Below are positions 12,001 to 23,635 of a stretch of 64,000 bases of DNA, in pieces; the first letter of the stretch is position 1; each line of letters opens with the position of its first letter. This stretch comes from Sacculina carcini (taxonomy: Eukaryota > Arthropoda > Thecostraca > Sacculinidae). A program made the translations under genes and the position numbers. The notes beneath the pieces are model-generated. The model saw only the letters and a list, made by a program, of their open reading frames with translations. It was not told the DNA's origin and made no database searches. The DNA is taken from the NCBI GenBank assembly GCA_916048095.2, contig OU696580.1, positions 9,274,243 through 9,338,242 on the forward strand, read 5' to 3'.

Positions 12001-15000
12001 AAGTGTGTCCTAAGTGTTACCTAAGTGTTACCTAAGTGTGCCCTAAGTGTTACCTAAGTGTGCCCTAAGTGTTACCTAAGTGTGCCCTAAGTGTTACCTA
12101 AGTGTGCCCTAAGTGTGCCCTAAGTGTTACCTAAGTGTGCCCTAAGTGTGCCCTAAGTGTTACCTAAGTGTGCCCTAAGTGTTACCTAAGTGTGCCCTAA
12201 GTGTCACCTAAGTGTGCCCTAAGTGTTACCTAAGTGTGCCCTAAGTGTTACCTAAGTGTGCCCTAAGTGTTACCTATGTGTGCCCTAAGTGTGTCCTAAG
12301 TGTTACCTAAGTGTTACCTAAGTGTGCCCTAAGTGTTACCTAAGTGTGCCCTAAGTGTTATCTAAGTGTGCCCTAAGTGTGACCTAAGTGTGCCCTAAGT
12401 GTTACCTAAGTGTTACCTAAGTGTTACCTAAGTGTTACCTAAGTGTGCCCTAAGTGTTACCTAAGTGTGGCCTAAGTGTTACCTAAGTGTGCCGTAAGTG
12501 TGCCCTAAGTGTTACCTAAGTGTGTCCTAAGTGTTACCTAAGTGTTACCTAAGTGTGCCCTAAGTGTTACCTAAGTGTGCCCTAAGTGTTACCTATGTGT
12601 GCCCTAAGTGTTACCTAAGTGTGCCCTAAGTGTTACCTATGTGTGCCCTAAGTGTTACCTTATTGTGCCCTAAGTGTTACCTAAGTGTTACCTAAGTGTG
12701 CCCTAAGTGTTACCTAAGTGTGCCCTAAGTGTTACTTAAGTGTGCCCTAAGTGTAACCTAAGTGTTACCTAAGTGTTACCTAAGTGTGCCCTAAGTGTTA
12801 CCTATGTGTGCCCTAAGTGTTTCCCAAGTGTGCCCTAAGTGTTACCTAAGTGTTACCTAAGTGTGCCCTAAGTGTTACCTAAGTGTGCCCTAAGTGTTAC
12901 CTAAGTGTGCCCTAAGTGTTACCTAAGTGTGCCCTAAGTGTTACCTAAGTGTGCCCTAAGTGTTACCTAAGTGTTACCTAAGTGTGCCCTAAGTGTTACC
13001 TAAGTGTGCCCTAAGTGTTACCTAAGTGTGCCCTAAGTGTTACCTAAGTGTTACCTAAGTGTGCCCTAAGTGTTACCTAAGTGTGCCCTAAGTGTTACCT
13101 AAGTGTGCCCTAAGTGTTACCTAAGTGTGCCCTAAGTGTTACCTAAGTGTTACCTAAGTGTGCCCTAAGTGTTACCTAAGTGTGCCCTAAGTGTGCCTTA
13201 AGTGTGCCCTAAGTGTTACCTAAGTGTGCCCTAAGTGTTACCTAAATGTGCCCTAAGTGTTACCTAAGTGTGCCCTAAGTGTTACCTAAGTGTTACCTAA
13301 GTGTGCCCTAACTGTTACCTAAGTGTTACCTAAGTGCGCCATAAGTGTTACCTAAGTGTGCCCTAAGTGTTACCTAAGTGTGCCCTAAGTGTTACCTAAG
13401 TGTTACCTAAGTGTTACTTAAGTGTTACCTAAGTGTTACCTAAGTGTTACCTAAGTGTGCCCTAAGTGTTACCTATGTGTGCCCTACCTAAGTGTGCCCT
13501 AAGTGTTACCTAAGTGTTACCTAAGTGTGCCCTAAGTGTAACCTAAGTGTGCCCTAAGTGTTACCTAAGTGTTACCTAAGTGTTACTTAAGTGTTACCTA
13601 AGTGTTACCTAAGTGTTACCTAAGTGTGCCCTAAGTGTTACCTAAGTGTGTCCTAAGTGTTACCTAAGTGTTACCTAAGTGTTACCCAAGTGTTACCTAA
13701 GTGTGTCCTAAGTGTGCCCTAAGTGTTACCTAAGTGTTACCTAAGTGTCCCCCAAGTTTTACCTAAGTGTGTCCTAAGTGTTACCTAAGTGTTACCTAAG
13801 TGTTACCTAAGTGTGTCCTAAGTGTTACCTAAGTGTGTCCTAAGTGTTACCTAAGTGTTACCTAAGTGTTACCTAAGTGTTACCTAAGTGTGTCCTAAGT
13901 GTGCCCTAAGTGTTACCTAAGTGTTACCTAAGTGTCCCCCAAGTTTTACCTAAGTGTGTCCTAAGTGTTACCTAAGTGTTACCTAAGTGTTACCTAAGTG
14001 TTACCTAAGTGTGTCCTAAGTGTTACCTAAGTGTTACCTAAGTGTGCCCTAAGTGTTACCTAAGTGTGCCCTAAGTGTGCCCTAAGTGTTACCTAAGTGT
14101 GCCCTAAGTGTTACCTAAGTGTGCCCTAAGTGTTACCTAAGTGTGCCCTAAGTGTTACCTAAGTGTGCCCTAAGTGTTACCTAAGTGTTACCTAAGTGTT
14201 ACCTAAGTGTTACCTAAGTGTTACCTAAGTGTGCCCTAAGTGTTACCTAAGTGTTACCCAAGTGTTACCTAAGTGTGTCCTAAGTGTGCCCTAAGTGTTA
14301 CCTAAGTGTTACCTAAGTGTGCCCTAAGTGTTACCTAAGTGTGCCCTAAGTGTTACTTAAGTGTGCCCTAAGTGTAACCTAAGTGTTACCTAAGTGTTAC
14401 CTAAGTGTGCCCTAAGTGTTACCTATGTGTGCCCTAAGTGTTTCCCAAGTGTGCCCTAAGTGTTACCTAAGTGTTACCTAAGTGTGCCCTAAGTGTTACC
14501 TAAGTGTGCCCTAAGTGTTACCTAAGTGTGCCCTAAGTGTTACCTAAGTGTGCCCTAAGTGTTACCTAAGTGTGCCCTAAGTGTTACCTAAGTGTTACCT
14601 AAGTGTGCCCTAAGTGTTACCTAAGTGTGCCCTAAGTGTTACCTAAGTGTGCCCTAAGTGTTACCTAAGTGTTACCTAAGTGTGCCCTAAGTGTTACCTA
14701 AGTGTGCCCTAAGTGTTACCTAAGTGTGCCCTAAGTGTTACCTAAGTGTGCCCTAAGTGTTACCTAAGTGTTACCTAAGTGTGCCCTAAGTGTTACCTAA
14801 GTGTGCCCTAAGTGTGCCTTAAGTGTGCCCTAAGTGTTACCTAAGTGTGCCCTAAGTGTTACCTAAATGTGCCCTAAGTGTTACCTAAGTGTGCCCTAAG
14901 TGTTACCTAAGTGTTACCTAAGTGTGCCCTAACTGTTACCTAAGTGTTACCTAAGTGCGCCCTAAGTGTTACCTAAGTGTGCCCTAAGTGTTACCTAAGT

Positions 15001-15515
15001 GTGCCCTAAGTGTTACCTAAGTGTTACCTAAGTGTTACTTAAGTGTTACCTAAGTGTTACCTAAGTGTTACCTAAGTGTGCCCTAAGTGTTACCTATGTG
15101 TGCCCTACCTAAGTGTGCCCTAAGTGTTACCTAAGTGTTACCTAAGTGTGCCCTAAGTGTAACCTAAGTGTGCCCTAAGTGTTACCTAAGTGTTACCTAA
15201 GTGTTACTTAAGTGTTACCTAAGTGTTACCTAAGTGTTACCTAAGTGTGCCCTAAGTGTTACCTAAGTGTGTCCTAAGTGTTACCTAAGTGTTACCTAAG
15301 TGTTACCCAAGTGTTACCTAAGTGTGTCCTAAGTGTGCCCTAAGTGTTACCTAAGTGTTACCTAAGTGTCCCCCAAGTTTTACCTAAGTGTGTCCTAAGT
15401 GTTACCTAAGTGTTACCTAAGTGTTACCTAAGTGTGTCCTAAGTGTTACCTAAGTGTGTCCTAAGTGTTACCTAAGTGTTACCTAAGTGTTACCTAAGTG
15501 TTACCTAAGTGTTAC
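8985..15515 (+). repeat. 6.5-kb duplicated block, about 8.13-kb offset, copy 1
   Basis: Markers recur downstream in the same order. Offsets are 8,142 at 9030, 9296, 9483 and 9956; 8,131 at 10596, 10862, 12661 and 13482; and 8,120 at 13748, 13935, 15103 and 15369. Two single-unit losses in copy 2 explain the steps. One base change seen is GCCCTAAG at 14101 against GCCATAAG at 22221. The partner is about 17127-23635. Similarity ends near the 70-bp doublet at 15547. Confidence 0.88.
9293..9501 (+). repeat. 187-bp doublet of C-run pairs
   Basis: C-run units at 9296 and 9483 (T before the run) are exactly 17 units (187 bp) apart. The same spacing recurs at 13748/13935, 15883/16070, 17438/17625, 18993/19180, 21868/22055, 26023/26210, 27545/27732, 49253/49440, 50027/50214, 56081/56268, 57167/57354 and 61164/61351. 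Shorter versions are 176 bp (29588/29764, 33608/33784) and 165 bp (38311/38476, 47588/47753), i.e. one or two units lost. This is an old internal duplication within the higher-order repeat. Confidence 0.9.
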
Positions 15516-15529
15516 CTAAGTGTGCCCTA

Positions 15530-15626
15530 AGTGTTACCTATGTGTGCCCTACCTAAGTGTGCCCTAAGTGTTACCTAAGTGTTACCTAAGTGTGCCCTAA
15601 GTGTTACCTATGTGTGCCCTACCTAA
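15530..15626 (+). repeat. Second 70-bp junction doublet
   Basis: C-runs at 15547 and 15617 are separated by 70 bp, matching the doublet at 8960/9030. It lies close to the right end of the 8.1-kb-offset duplication, and the earlier doublet lies at its left end. This suggests the doublet sequence took part in the exchange (inference). Confidence 0.85.
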
Positions 15627-17126
15627 GTGTGCCCTAAGTGTTACCTAAGTGTTACCTAAGTGTGCCCTAAGTGTAACCTAAGTGTGCCCTAAGTGTTACC
15701 TAAGTGTTACCTAAGTGTTACTTAAGTGTTACCTAAGTGTTACCTAAGTGTTACCTAAGTGTGCCCTAAGTGTTACCTAAGTGTGTCCTAAGTGTTACCT
15801 AAGTGTTACCTAAGTGTTACCTAAGTGTTACCTAAGTGTGTCCTAAGTGTGCCCTAAGTGTTACCTAAGTGTTACCTAAGTGTCCCCCAAGTTTTACCTA
15901 AGTGTGTCCTAAGTGTTACCTAAGTGTTACCTAAGTGTTACCTAAGTGTGTCCTAAGTGTTACCTAAGTGTGTCCTAAGTGTTACCTAAGTGTTACCTAA
16001 GTGTTACCTAAGTGTTACCTAAGTGTGTCCTAAGTGTGCCCTAAGTGTTACCTAAGTGTTACCTAAGTGTCCCCCAAGTCTTACCTAAGTGTGTCCTAAG
16101 TGTTACCTAAGTGTTACCTAAGTGTTACCTAAGTGTGTCCTAAGTGTTACCTAAGTGTTACCTAAGTGTGCCCTAAGTGTTACCTAAGTGTGCCCTAAGT
16201 GTGCCCTAAGTGTTACCTAAGTGTGCCCTAAGTGTTACCTAAGTGTGCCCTAAGTGTTACCTAAGTGTGCCCTAAGTGTTACCTAAGTGTGCCCTAAGTG
16301 TTACCTAAGTGTTACCTAAGTGTTACCTAAGTGTTACCTAAGTGTTACCTAAGTGTTACCTAAGTGTGCCCTAAGTGTGCCCTAAGTGTGCCCTAAGTGT
16401 CACCTAAGTGTGCCCTAAGTGTTACCTAAGTGTGCCCTAAGTGTTACCTAAGTGTGCCCTAAGTGTTACCTAAGTGTTACCTAAGTGTTACCTAAGTGTG
16501 TCCTAAGTGTGCCCTAAGTGTTACCTAAGTGTTACCTAAGTGTCCCCCAAGTTTTACCTAAGTGTGTCCTAAGTGTTACCTAAGTGTTACCTAAGTGTTA
16601 CCTAAGTGTTACCTAAGTGTGTCCTAAGTGTTACCTAAGTGTTACCTAAGTGTGCCCTAAGTGTTACCTAAGTGTGCCCTAAGTGTTACCTAAGTGTGCC
16701 CTAAGTGTTACCTAAGTGTGCCCTAAGTGTTACCTAAGTGTTACCTAAGTGTGCCCTAAGTGTTACCTAAGTGTGCCCTAAGTGTTACCTAAGTGTGCCC
16801 TAAGTGTTACCTAAGTGTGCCCTAAGTGTTACCTAAGTGTTACCTGAGTGTGCCCTAAGTGTTACCTAAGTGTGCCCTAAGTGTGCCTTAAGTGTGCCCT
16901 AAGTGTTACCTAAGTGTGCCCTAAGTGTTACCTAAATGTGCCCTAAGTGTTACCTAAGTGTGCCCTAAGTGTTACCTAAGTGTTACCTAAGTGTGCCCTA
17001 ACTGTTACCTAAGTGTTACCTAAGTGCGCCCTAAGTGTTACCTAAGTGTGCCCTAAGTGTTACCTAAGTGTGCCCTAAGTGTTACCTAAGTGTTACCTAA
17101 GTGTTACTTAAGTGTTACCTAAGTGT

Positions 17127-20100
17127 TACCTAAGTGTTACCTAAGTGTGCCCTAAGTGTTACCTATGTGTGCCCTACCTAAGTGTGCCCTAAGTGTTACC
17201 TAAGTGTTACCTAAGTGTGCCCTAAGTGTAACCTAAGTGTGCCCTAAGTGTTACCTAAGTGTTACCTAAGTGTTACTTAAGTGTTACCTAAGTGTTACCT
17301 AAGTGTTACCTAAGTGTGCCCTAAGTGTTACCTAAGTGTGTCCTAAGTGTTACCTAAGTGTTACCTAAGTGTTACCTAAGTGTTACCTAAGTGTGTCCTA
17401 AGTGTGCCCTAAGTGTTACCTAAGTGTTACCTAAGTGTCCCCCAAGTTTTACCTAAGTGTGTCCTAAGTGTTACCTAAGTGTTACCTAAGTGTTACCTAA
17501 GTGTGTCCTAAGTGTTACCTAAGTGTGTCCTAAGTGTTACCTAAGTGTTACCTAAGTGTTACCTAAGTGTTACCTAAGTGTGTCCTAAGTGTGCCCTAAG
17601 TGTTACCTAAGTGTTACCTAAGTGTCCCCCAAGTCTTACCTAAGTGTGTCCTAAGTGTTACCTAAGTGTTACCTAAGTGTTACCTAAGTGTGTCCTAAGT
17701 GTTACCTAAGTGTTACCTAAGTGTGCCCTAAGTGTTACCTAAGTGTGCCCTAAGTGTGCCCTAAGTGTTACCTAAGTGTGCCCTAAGTGTTACCTAAGTG
17801 TGCCCTAAGTGTTACCTAAGTGTGCCCTAAGTGTTACCTAAGTGTGCCCTAAGTGTTACCTAAGTGTTACCTAAGTGTTACCTAAGTGTTACCTAAGTGT
17901 TACCTAAGTGTTACCTAAGTGTGCCCTAAGTGTGCCCTAAGTGTGCCCTAAGTGTCACCTAAGTGTGCCCTAAGTGTTACCTAAGTGTGCCCTAAGTGTT
18001 ACCTAAGTGTGCCCTAAGTGTTACCTAAGTGTTACCTAAGTGTTACCTAAGTGTGTCCTAAGTGTGCCCTAAGTGTTACCTAAGTGTTACCTAAGTGTCC
18101 CCCAAGTTTTACCTAAGTGTGTCCTAAGTGTTACCTAAGTGTTACCTAAGTGTTACCTAAGTGTTACCTAAGTGTGTCCTAAGTGTTACCTAAGTGTTAC
18201 CTAAGTGTGCCCTAAGTGTTACCTAAGTGTGCCCTAAGTGTTACCTAAGTGTGCCCTAAGTGTTACCTAAGTGTGCCCTAAGTGTTACCTAAGTGTTACC
18301 TAAGTGTGCCCTAAGTGTTACCTAAGTGTGCCCTAAGTGTTACCTAAGTGTGCCCTAAGTGTTACCTAAGTGTGCCCTAAGTGTTACCTAAGTGTTACCT
18401 GAGTGTGCCCTAAGTGTTACCTAAGTGTGCCCTAAGTGTGCCTTAAGTGTGCCCTAAGTGTTACCTAAGTGTGCCCTAAGTGTTACCTAAATGTGCCCTA
18501 AGTGTTACCTAAGTGTGCCCTAAGTGTTACCTAAGTGTTACCTAAGTGTGCCCTAACTGTTACCTAAGTGTTACCTAAGTGCGCCCTAAGTGTTACCTAA
18601 GTGTGCCCTAAGTGTTACCTAAGTGTGCCCTAAGTGTTACCTAAGTGTTACCTAAGTGTTACTTAAGTGTTACCTAAGTGTTACCTAAGTGTTACCTAAG
18701 TGTGCCCTAAGTGTTACCTATGTGTGCCCTACCTAAGTGTGCCCTAAGTGTTACCTAAGTGTTACCTAAGTGTGCCCTAAGTGTTACCTAAGTGTGCCCT
18801 AAGTGTTACCTAAGTGTTACCTAAGTGTTACTTAAGTGTTACCTAAGTGTTACCTAAGTGTTACCTAAGTGTGCCCTAAGTGTTACCTAAGTGTGTCCTA
18901 AGTGTTACCTAAGTGTTACCTAAGTGTTACCTAAGTGTTACCTAAGTGTGTCCTAAGTGTGCCCTAAGTGTTACCTAAGTGTTACCTAAGTGTCCCCCAA
19001 GTTTTACCTAAGTGTGTCCTAAGTGTTACCTAAGTGTTACCTAAGTGTTACCTAAGTGTGTCCTAAGTGTTACCTAAGTGTGTCCTAAGTGTTACCTAAG
19101 TGTTACCTAAGTGTTACCTAAGTGTTACCTAAGTGTGTCCTAAGTGTGCCCTAAGTGTTACCTAAGTGTTACCTAAGTGTCCCCCAAGTCTTACCTAAGT
19201 GTGTCCTAAGTGTTACCTAAGTGTTACCTAAGTGTTACCTAAGTGTGTCCTAAGTGTTACCTAAGTGTTACCTAAGTGTGCCCTAAGTGTTACCTAAGTG
19301 TGCCCTAAGTGTGCCCTAAGTGTTACCTAAGTGTGCCCTAAGTGTTACCTAAGTGTGCCCTAAGTGTTACCTAAGTGTGCCCTAAGTGTTACCTAAGTGT
19401 GCCCTAAGTGTTACCTAAGTGTTACCTAAGTGTTACCTAAGTGTTACCTAAGTGTTACCTAAGTGTGCCCTAAGTGTGCCCTAAGTGTGCCCTAAGTGTC
19501 ACCTAAGTGTGCCCTAAGTGTTACCTAAGTGTGCCCTAAGTGTTACCTAAGTGTGCCCTAAGTGTTACCTAAGTGTTACCTAAGTGTTACCTAAGTGTGT
19601 CCTAAGTGTGCCCTAAGTGTTACCTAAGTGTTACCTAAGTGTCCCCCAAGTTTTACCTAAGTGTGTCCTAAGTGTTACCTAAGTGTTACCTAAGTGTTAC
19701 CTAAGTGTTACCTAAGTGTGTCCTAAGTGTTACCTAAGTGTTACCTAAGTGTGCCCTAAGTGTTACCTAAGTGTGCCCTAAGTGTTACCTAAGTGTGCCC
19801 TAAGTGTTACCTAAGTGTTACCTAAGTGTGCCCTAAATGTGCCCTAAGTGTTACCTAAGTGTGCCCTAAGTGTTACCTAAGTTTGCCCTAAGTGTTACCT
19901 AAGTGTGCCCTAAGTGTTACCTAAGTGTTACCTAAGTGTTACCTAAGTGTTACCTAAGTGTGCCCTAAGTGTTACCTAAGTGTGTCCTAAGTGTTACCTA
20001 AGTGTTTCCTAAGTGTTACCTAAGTGTGTCCTAAGTGTGCCCTAAGTGTTACCTAAGTGTTACCTAAGTGTCCCCCAAGTCTTACCTAAGTGTGTCCTAA

Positions 20101-23100
20101 GTGTTACCTAAGTGTTACCTAAGTGTTACCTAAGTGTGTCCTAAGTGTTACCTAAGTGTTACCTAAGTGTGCCCTAAGTGTTACCTAAGTGTGCCCTAAG
20201 TGTTACCTAAGTGTGCCCTAAGTGTTACCTAAGTGTGCCCTAAGTGTGCCCTAAGTGTTACCTAAGTGTGCCCTAAGTGTGCCCTAAGTGTTACCTAAGT
20301 GTGCCCTAAGTGTTACCTAAGTGTGCCCTAAGTGTCACCTAAGTGTGCCCTAAGTGTTACCTAAGTGTGCCCTAAGTGTTACCTAAGTGTGCCCTAAGTG
20401 TTACCTATGTGTGCCCTAAGTGTGTCCTAAGTGTTACCTAAGTGTTACCTAAGTGTGCCCTAAGTGTTACCTAAGTGTGCCCTAAGTGTTATCTAAGTGT
20501 GCCCTAAGTGTGACCTAAGTGTGCCCTAAGTGTTACCTAAGTGTTACCTAAGTGTTACCTAAGTGTTACCTAAGTGTGCCCTAAGTGTTACCTAAGTGTG
20601 GCCTAAGTGTTACCTAAGTGTGCCGTAAGTGTGCCCTAAGTGTTACCTAAGTGTGTCCTAAGTGTTACCTAAGTGTTACCTAAGTGTGCCCTAAGTGTTA
20701 CCTAAGTGTGCCCTAAGTGTTACCTATGTGTGCCCTAAGTGTTACCTAAGTGTGCCCTAAGTGTTACCTATGTGTGCCCTAAGTGTTACCTTATTGTGCC
20801 CTAAGTGTTACCTAAGTGTTACCTAAGTGTGCCCTAAGTGTTACCTAAGTGTGCCCTAAGTGTTACTTAAGTGTGCCCTAAGTGTAACCTAAGTGTTACC
20901 TAAGTGTTACCTAAGTGTGCCCTAAGTGTTACCTATGTGTGCCCTAAGTGTTTCCCAAGTGTGCCCTAAGTGTTACCTAAGTGTTACCTAAGTGTGCCCT
21001 AAGTGTTACCTAAGTGTGCCCTAAGTGTTACCTAAGTGTGCCCTAAGTGTTACCTAAGTGTGCCCTAAGTGTTACCTAAGTGTGCCCTAAGTGTTACCTA
21101 AGTGTTACCTAAGTGTGCCCTAAGTGTTACCTAAGTGTGCCCTAAGTGTTACCTAAGTGTGCCCTAAGTGTTACCTAAGTGTTACCTAAGTGTGCCCTAA
21201 GTGTTACCTAAGTGTGCCCTAAGTGTTACCTAAGTGTGCCCTAAGTGTTACCTAAGTGTGCCCTAAGTGTTACCTAAGTGTTACCTAAGTGTGCCCTAAG
21301 TGTTACCTAAGTGTGCCCTAAGTGTGCCTTAAGTGTGCCCTAAGTGTTACCTAAGTGTGCCCTAAGTGTTACCTAAATGTGCCCTAAGTGTTACCTAAGT
21401 GTGCCCTAAGTGTTACCTAAGTGTTACCTAAGTGTGCCCTAACTGTTACCTAAGTGTTACCTAAGTGCGCCATAAGTGTTACCTAAGTGTGCCCTAAGTG
21501 TTACCTAAGTGTGCCCTAAGTGTTACCTAAGTGTTACCTAAGTGTTACTTAAGTGTTACCTAAGTGTTACCTAAGTGTTACCTAAGTGTGCCCTAAGTGT
21601 TACCTATGTGTGCCCTACCTAAGTGTGCCCTAAGTGTTACCTAAGTGTTACCTAAGTGTGCCCTAAGTGTAACCTAAGTGTGCCCTAAGTGTTACCTAAG
21701 TGTTACCTAAGTGTTACTTAAGTGTTACCTAAGTGTTACCTAAGTGTTACCTAAGTGTGCCCTAAGTGTTACCTAAGTGTGTCCTAAGTGTTACCTAAGT
21801 GTTACCTAAGTGTTACCCAAGTGTTACCTAAGTGTGTCCTAAGTGTGCCCTAAGTGTTACCTAAGTGTCCCCCAAGTTTTACCTAAGTGTGTCCTAAGTG
21901 TTACCTAAGTGTTACCTAAGTGTTACCTAAGTGTGTCCTAAGTGTTACCTAAGTGTGTCCTAAGTGTTACCTAAGTGTTACCTAAGTGTTACCTAAGTGT
22001 TACCTAAGTGTGTCCTAAGTGTGCCCTAAGTGTTACCTAAGTGTTACCTAAGTGTCCCCCAAGTTTTACCTAAGTGTGTCCTAAGTGTTACCTAAGTGTT
22101 ACCTAAGTGTTACCTAAGTGTTACCTAAGTGTGTCCTAAGTGTTACCTAAGTGTTACCTAAGTGTGCCCTAAGTGTTACCTAAGTGTGCCCTAAGTGTGC
22201 CCTAAGTGTTACCTAAGTGTGCCATAAGTGTTACCTAAGTGTGCCCTAAGTGTTACCTAAGTGTGCCCTAAGTGTTACCTAAGTGTGCCCTAAGTGTTAC
22301 CTAAGTGTTACCTAAGTGTTACCTAAGTGTTACCTAAGTGTTACCTAAGTGTGCCCTAAGTGTTACCTAAGTGTTACCCAAGTGTTACCTAAGTGTGTCC
22401 TAAGTGTGCCCTAAGTGTTACCTAAGTGTTACCTAAGTGTGCCCTAAGTGTTACCTAAGTGTGCCCTAAGTGTTACTTAAGTGTGCCCTAAGTGTAACCT
22501 AAGTGTTACCTAAGTGTTACCTAAGTGTGCCCTAAGTGTTACCTATGTGTGCCCTAAGTGTTTCCCAAGTGTGCCCTAAGTGTTACCTAAGTGTTACCTA
22601 AGTGTGCCCTAAGTGTTACCTAAGTGTGCCCTAAGTGTTACCTAAGTGTGCCCTAAGTGTTACCTAAGTGTGCCCTAAGTGTTACCTAAGTGTGCCCTAA
22701 GTGTTACCTAAGTGTTACCTAAGTGTGCCCTAAGTGTTACCTAAGTGTGCCCTAAGTGTTACCTAAGTGTGCCCTAAGTGTTACCTAAGTGTTACCTAAG
22801 TGTGCCCTAAGTGTTACCTAAGTGTGCCCTAAGTGTTACCTAAGTGTGCCCTAAGTGTTACCTAAGTGTGCCCTAAGTGTTACCTAAGTGTTACCTAAGT
22901 GTGCCCTAAGTGTTACCTAAGTGTGCCCTAAGTGTGCCTTAAGTGTGCCCTAAGTGTTACCTAAGTGTGCCCTAAGTGTTACCTAAATGTGCCCTAAGTG
23001 TTACCTAAGTGTGCCCTAAGTGTTACCTAAGTGTTACCTAAGTGTGCCCTAACTGTTACCTAAGTGTTACCTAAGTGCGCCCTAAGTGTTACCTAAGTGT

Positions 23101-23635
23101 GCCCTAAGTGTTACCTAAGTGTGCCCTAAGTGTTACCTAAGTGTTACCTAAGTGTTACTTAAGTGTTACCTAAGTGTTACCTAAGTGTTACCTAAGTGTG
23201 CCCTAAGTGTTACCTATGTGTGCCCTACCTAAGTGTGCCCTAAGTGTTACCTAAGTGTTACCTAAGTGTGCCCTAAGTGTAACCTAAGTGTGCCCTAAGT
23301 GTTACCTAAGTGTTACCTAAGTGTTACTTAAGTGTTACCTAAGTGTTACCTAAGTGTTACCTAAGTGTGCCCTAAGTGTTACCTAAGTGTGTCCTAAGTG
23401 TTACCTAAGTGTTACCTAAGTGTTACCCAAGTGTTACCTAAGTGTGTCCTAAGTGTGCCCTAAGTGTTACCTAAGTGTTACCTAAGTGTCCCCCAAGTTT
23501 TACCTAAGTGTGTCCTAAGTGTTACCTAAGTGTTACCTAAGTGTTACCTAAGTGTGTCCTAAGTGTTACCTAAGTGTGTCCTAAGTGTTACCTAAGTGTT
23601 ACCTAAGTGTTACCTAAGTGTTACCTAAGTGTTAC
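17127..23635 (+). repeat. 6.5-kb duplicated block, about 8.13-kb offset, copy 2
   Basis: This is the partner of 8985-15515. One step is the unit lost before the C-run at 21868, which has D-B-A rather than the usual D-B-A-A upstream. Part of this copy, from about 19.9 kb, recurs again at an offset of 4,144-4,155 bp (20071/24215, 20792/24936, 21868/26023, 22055/26210). Confidence 0.87.
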
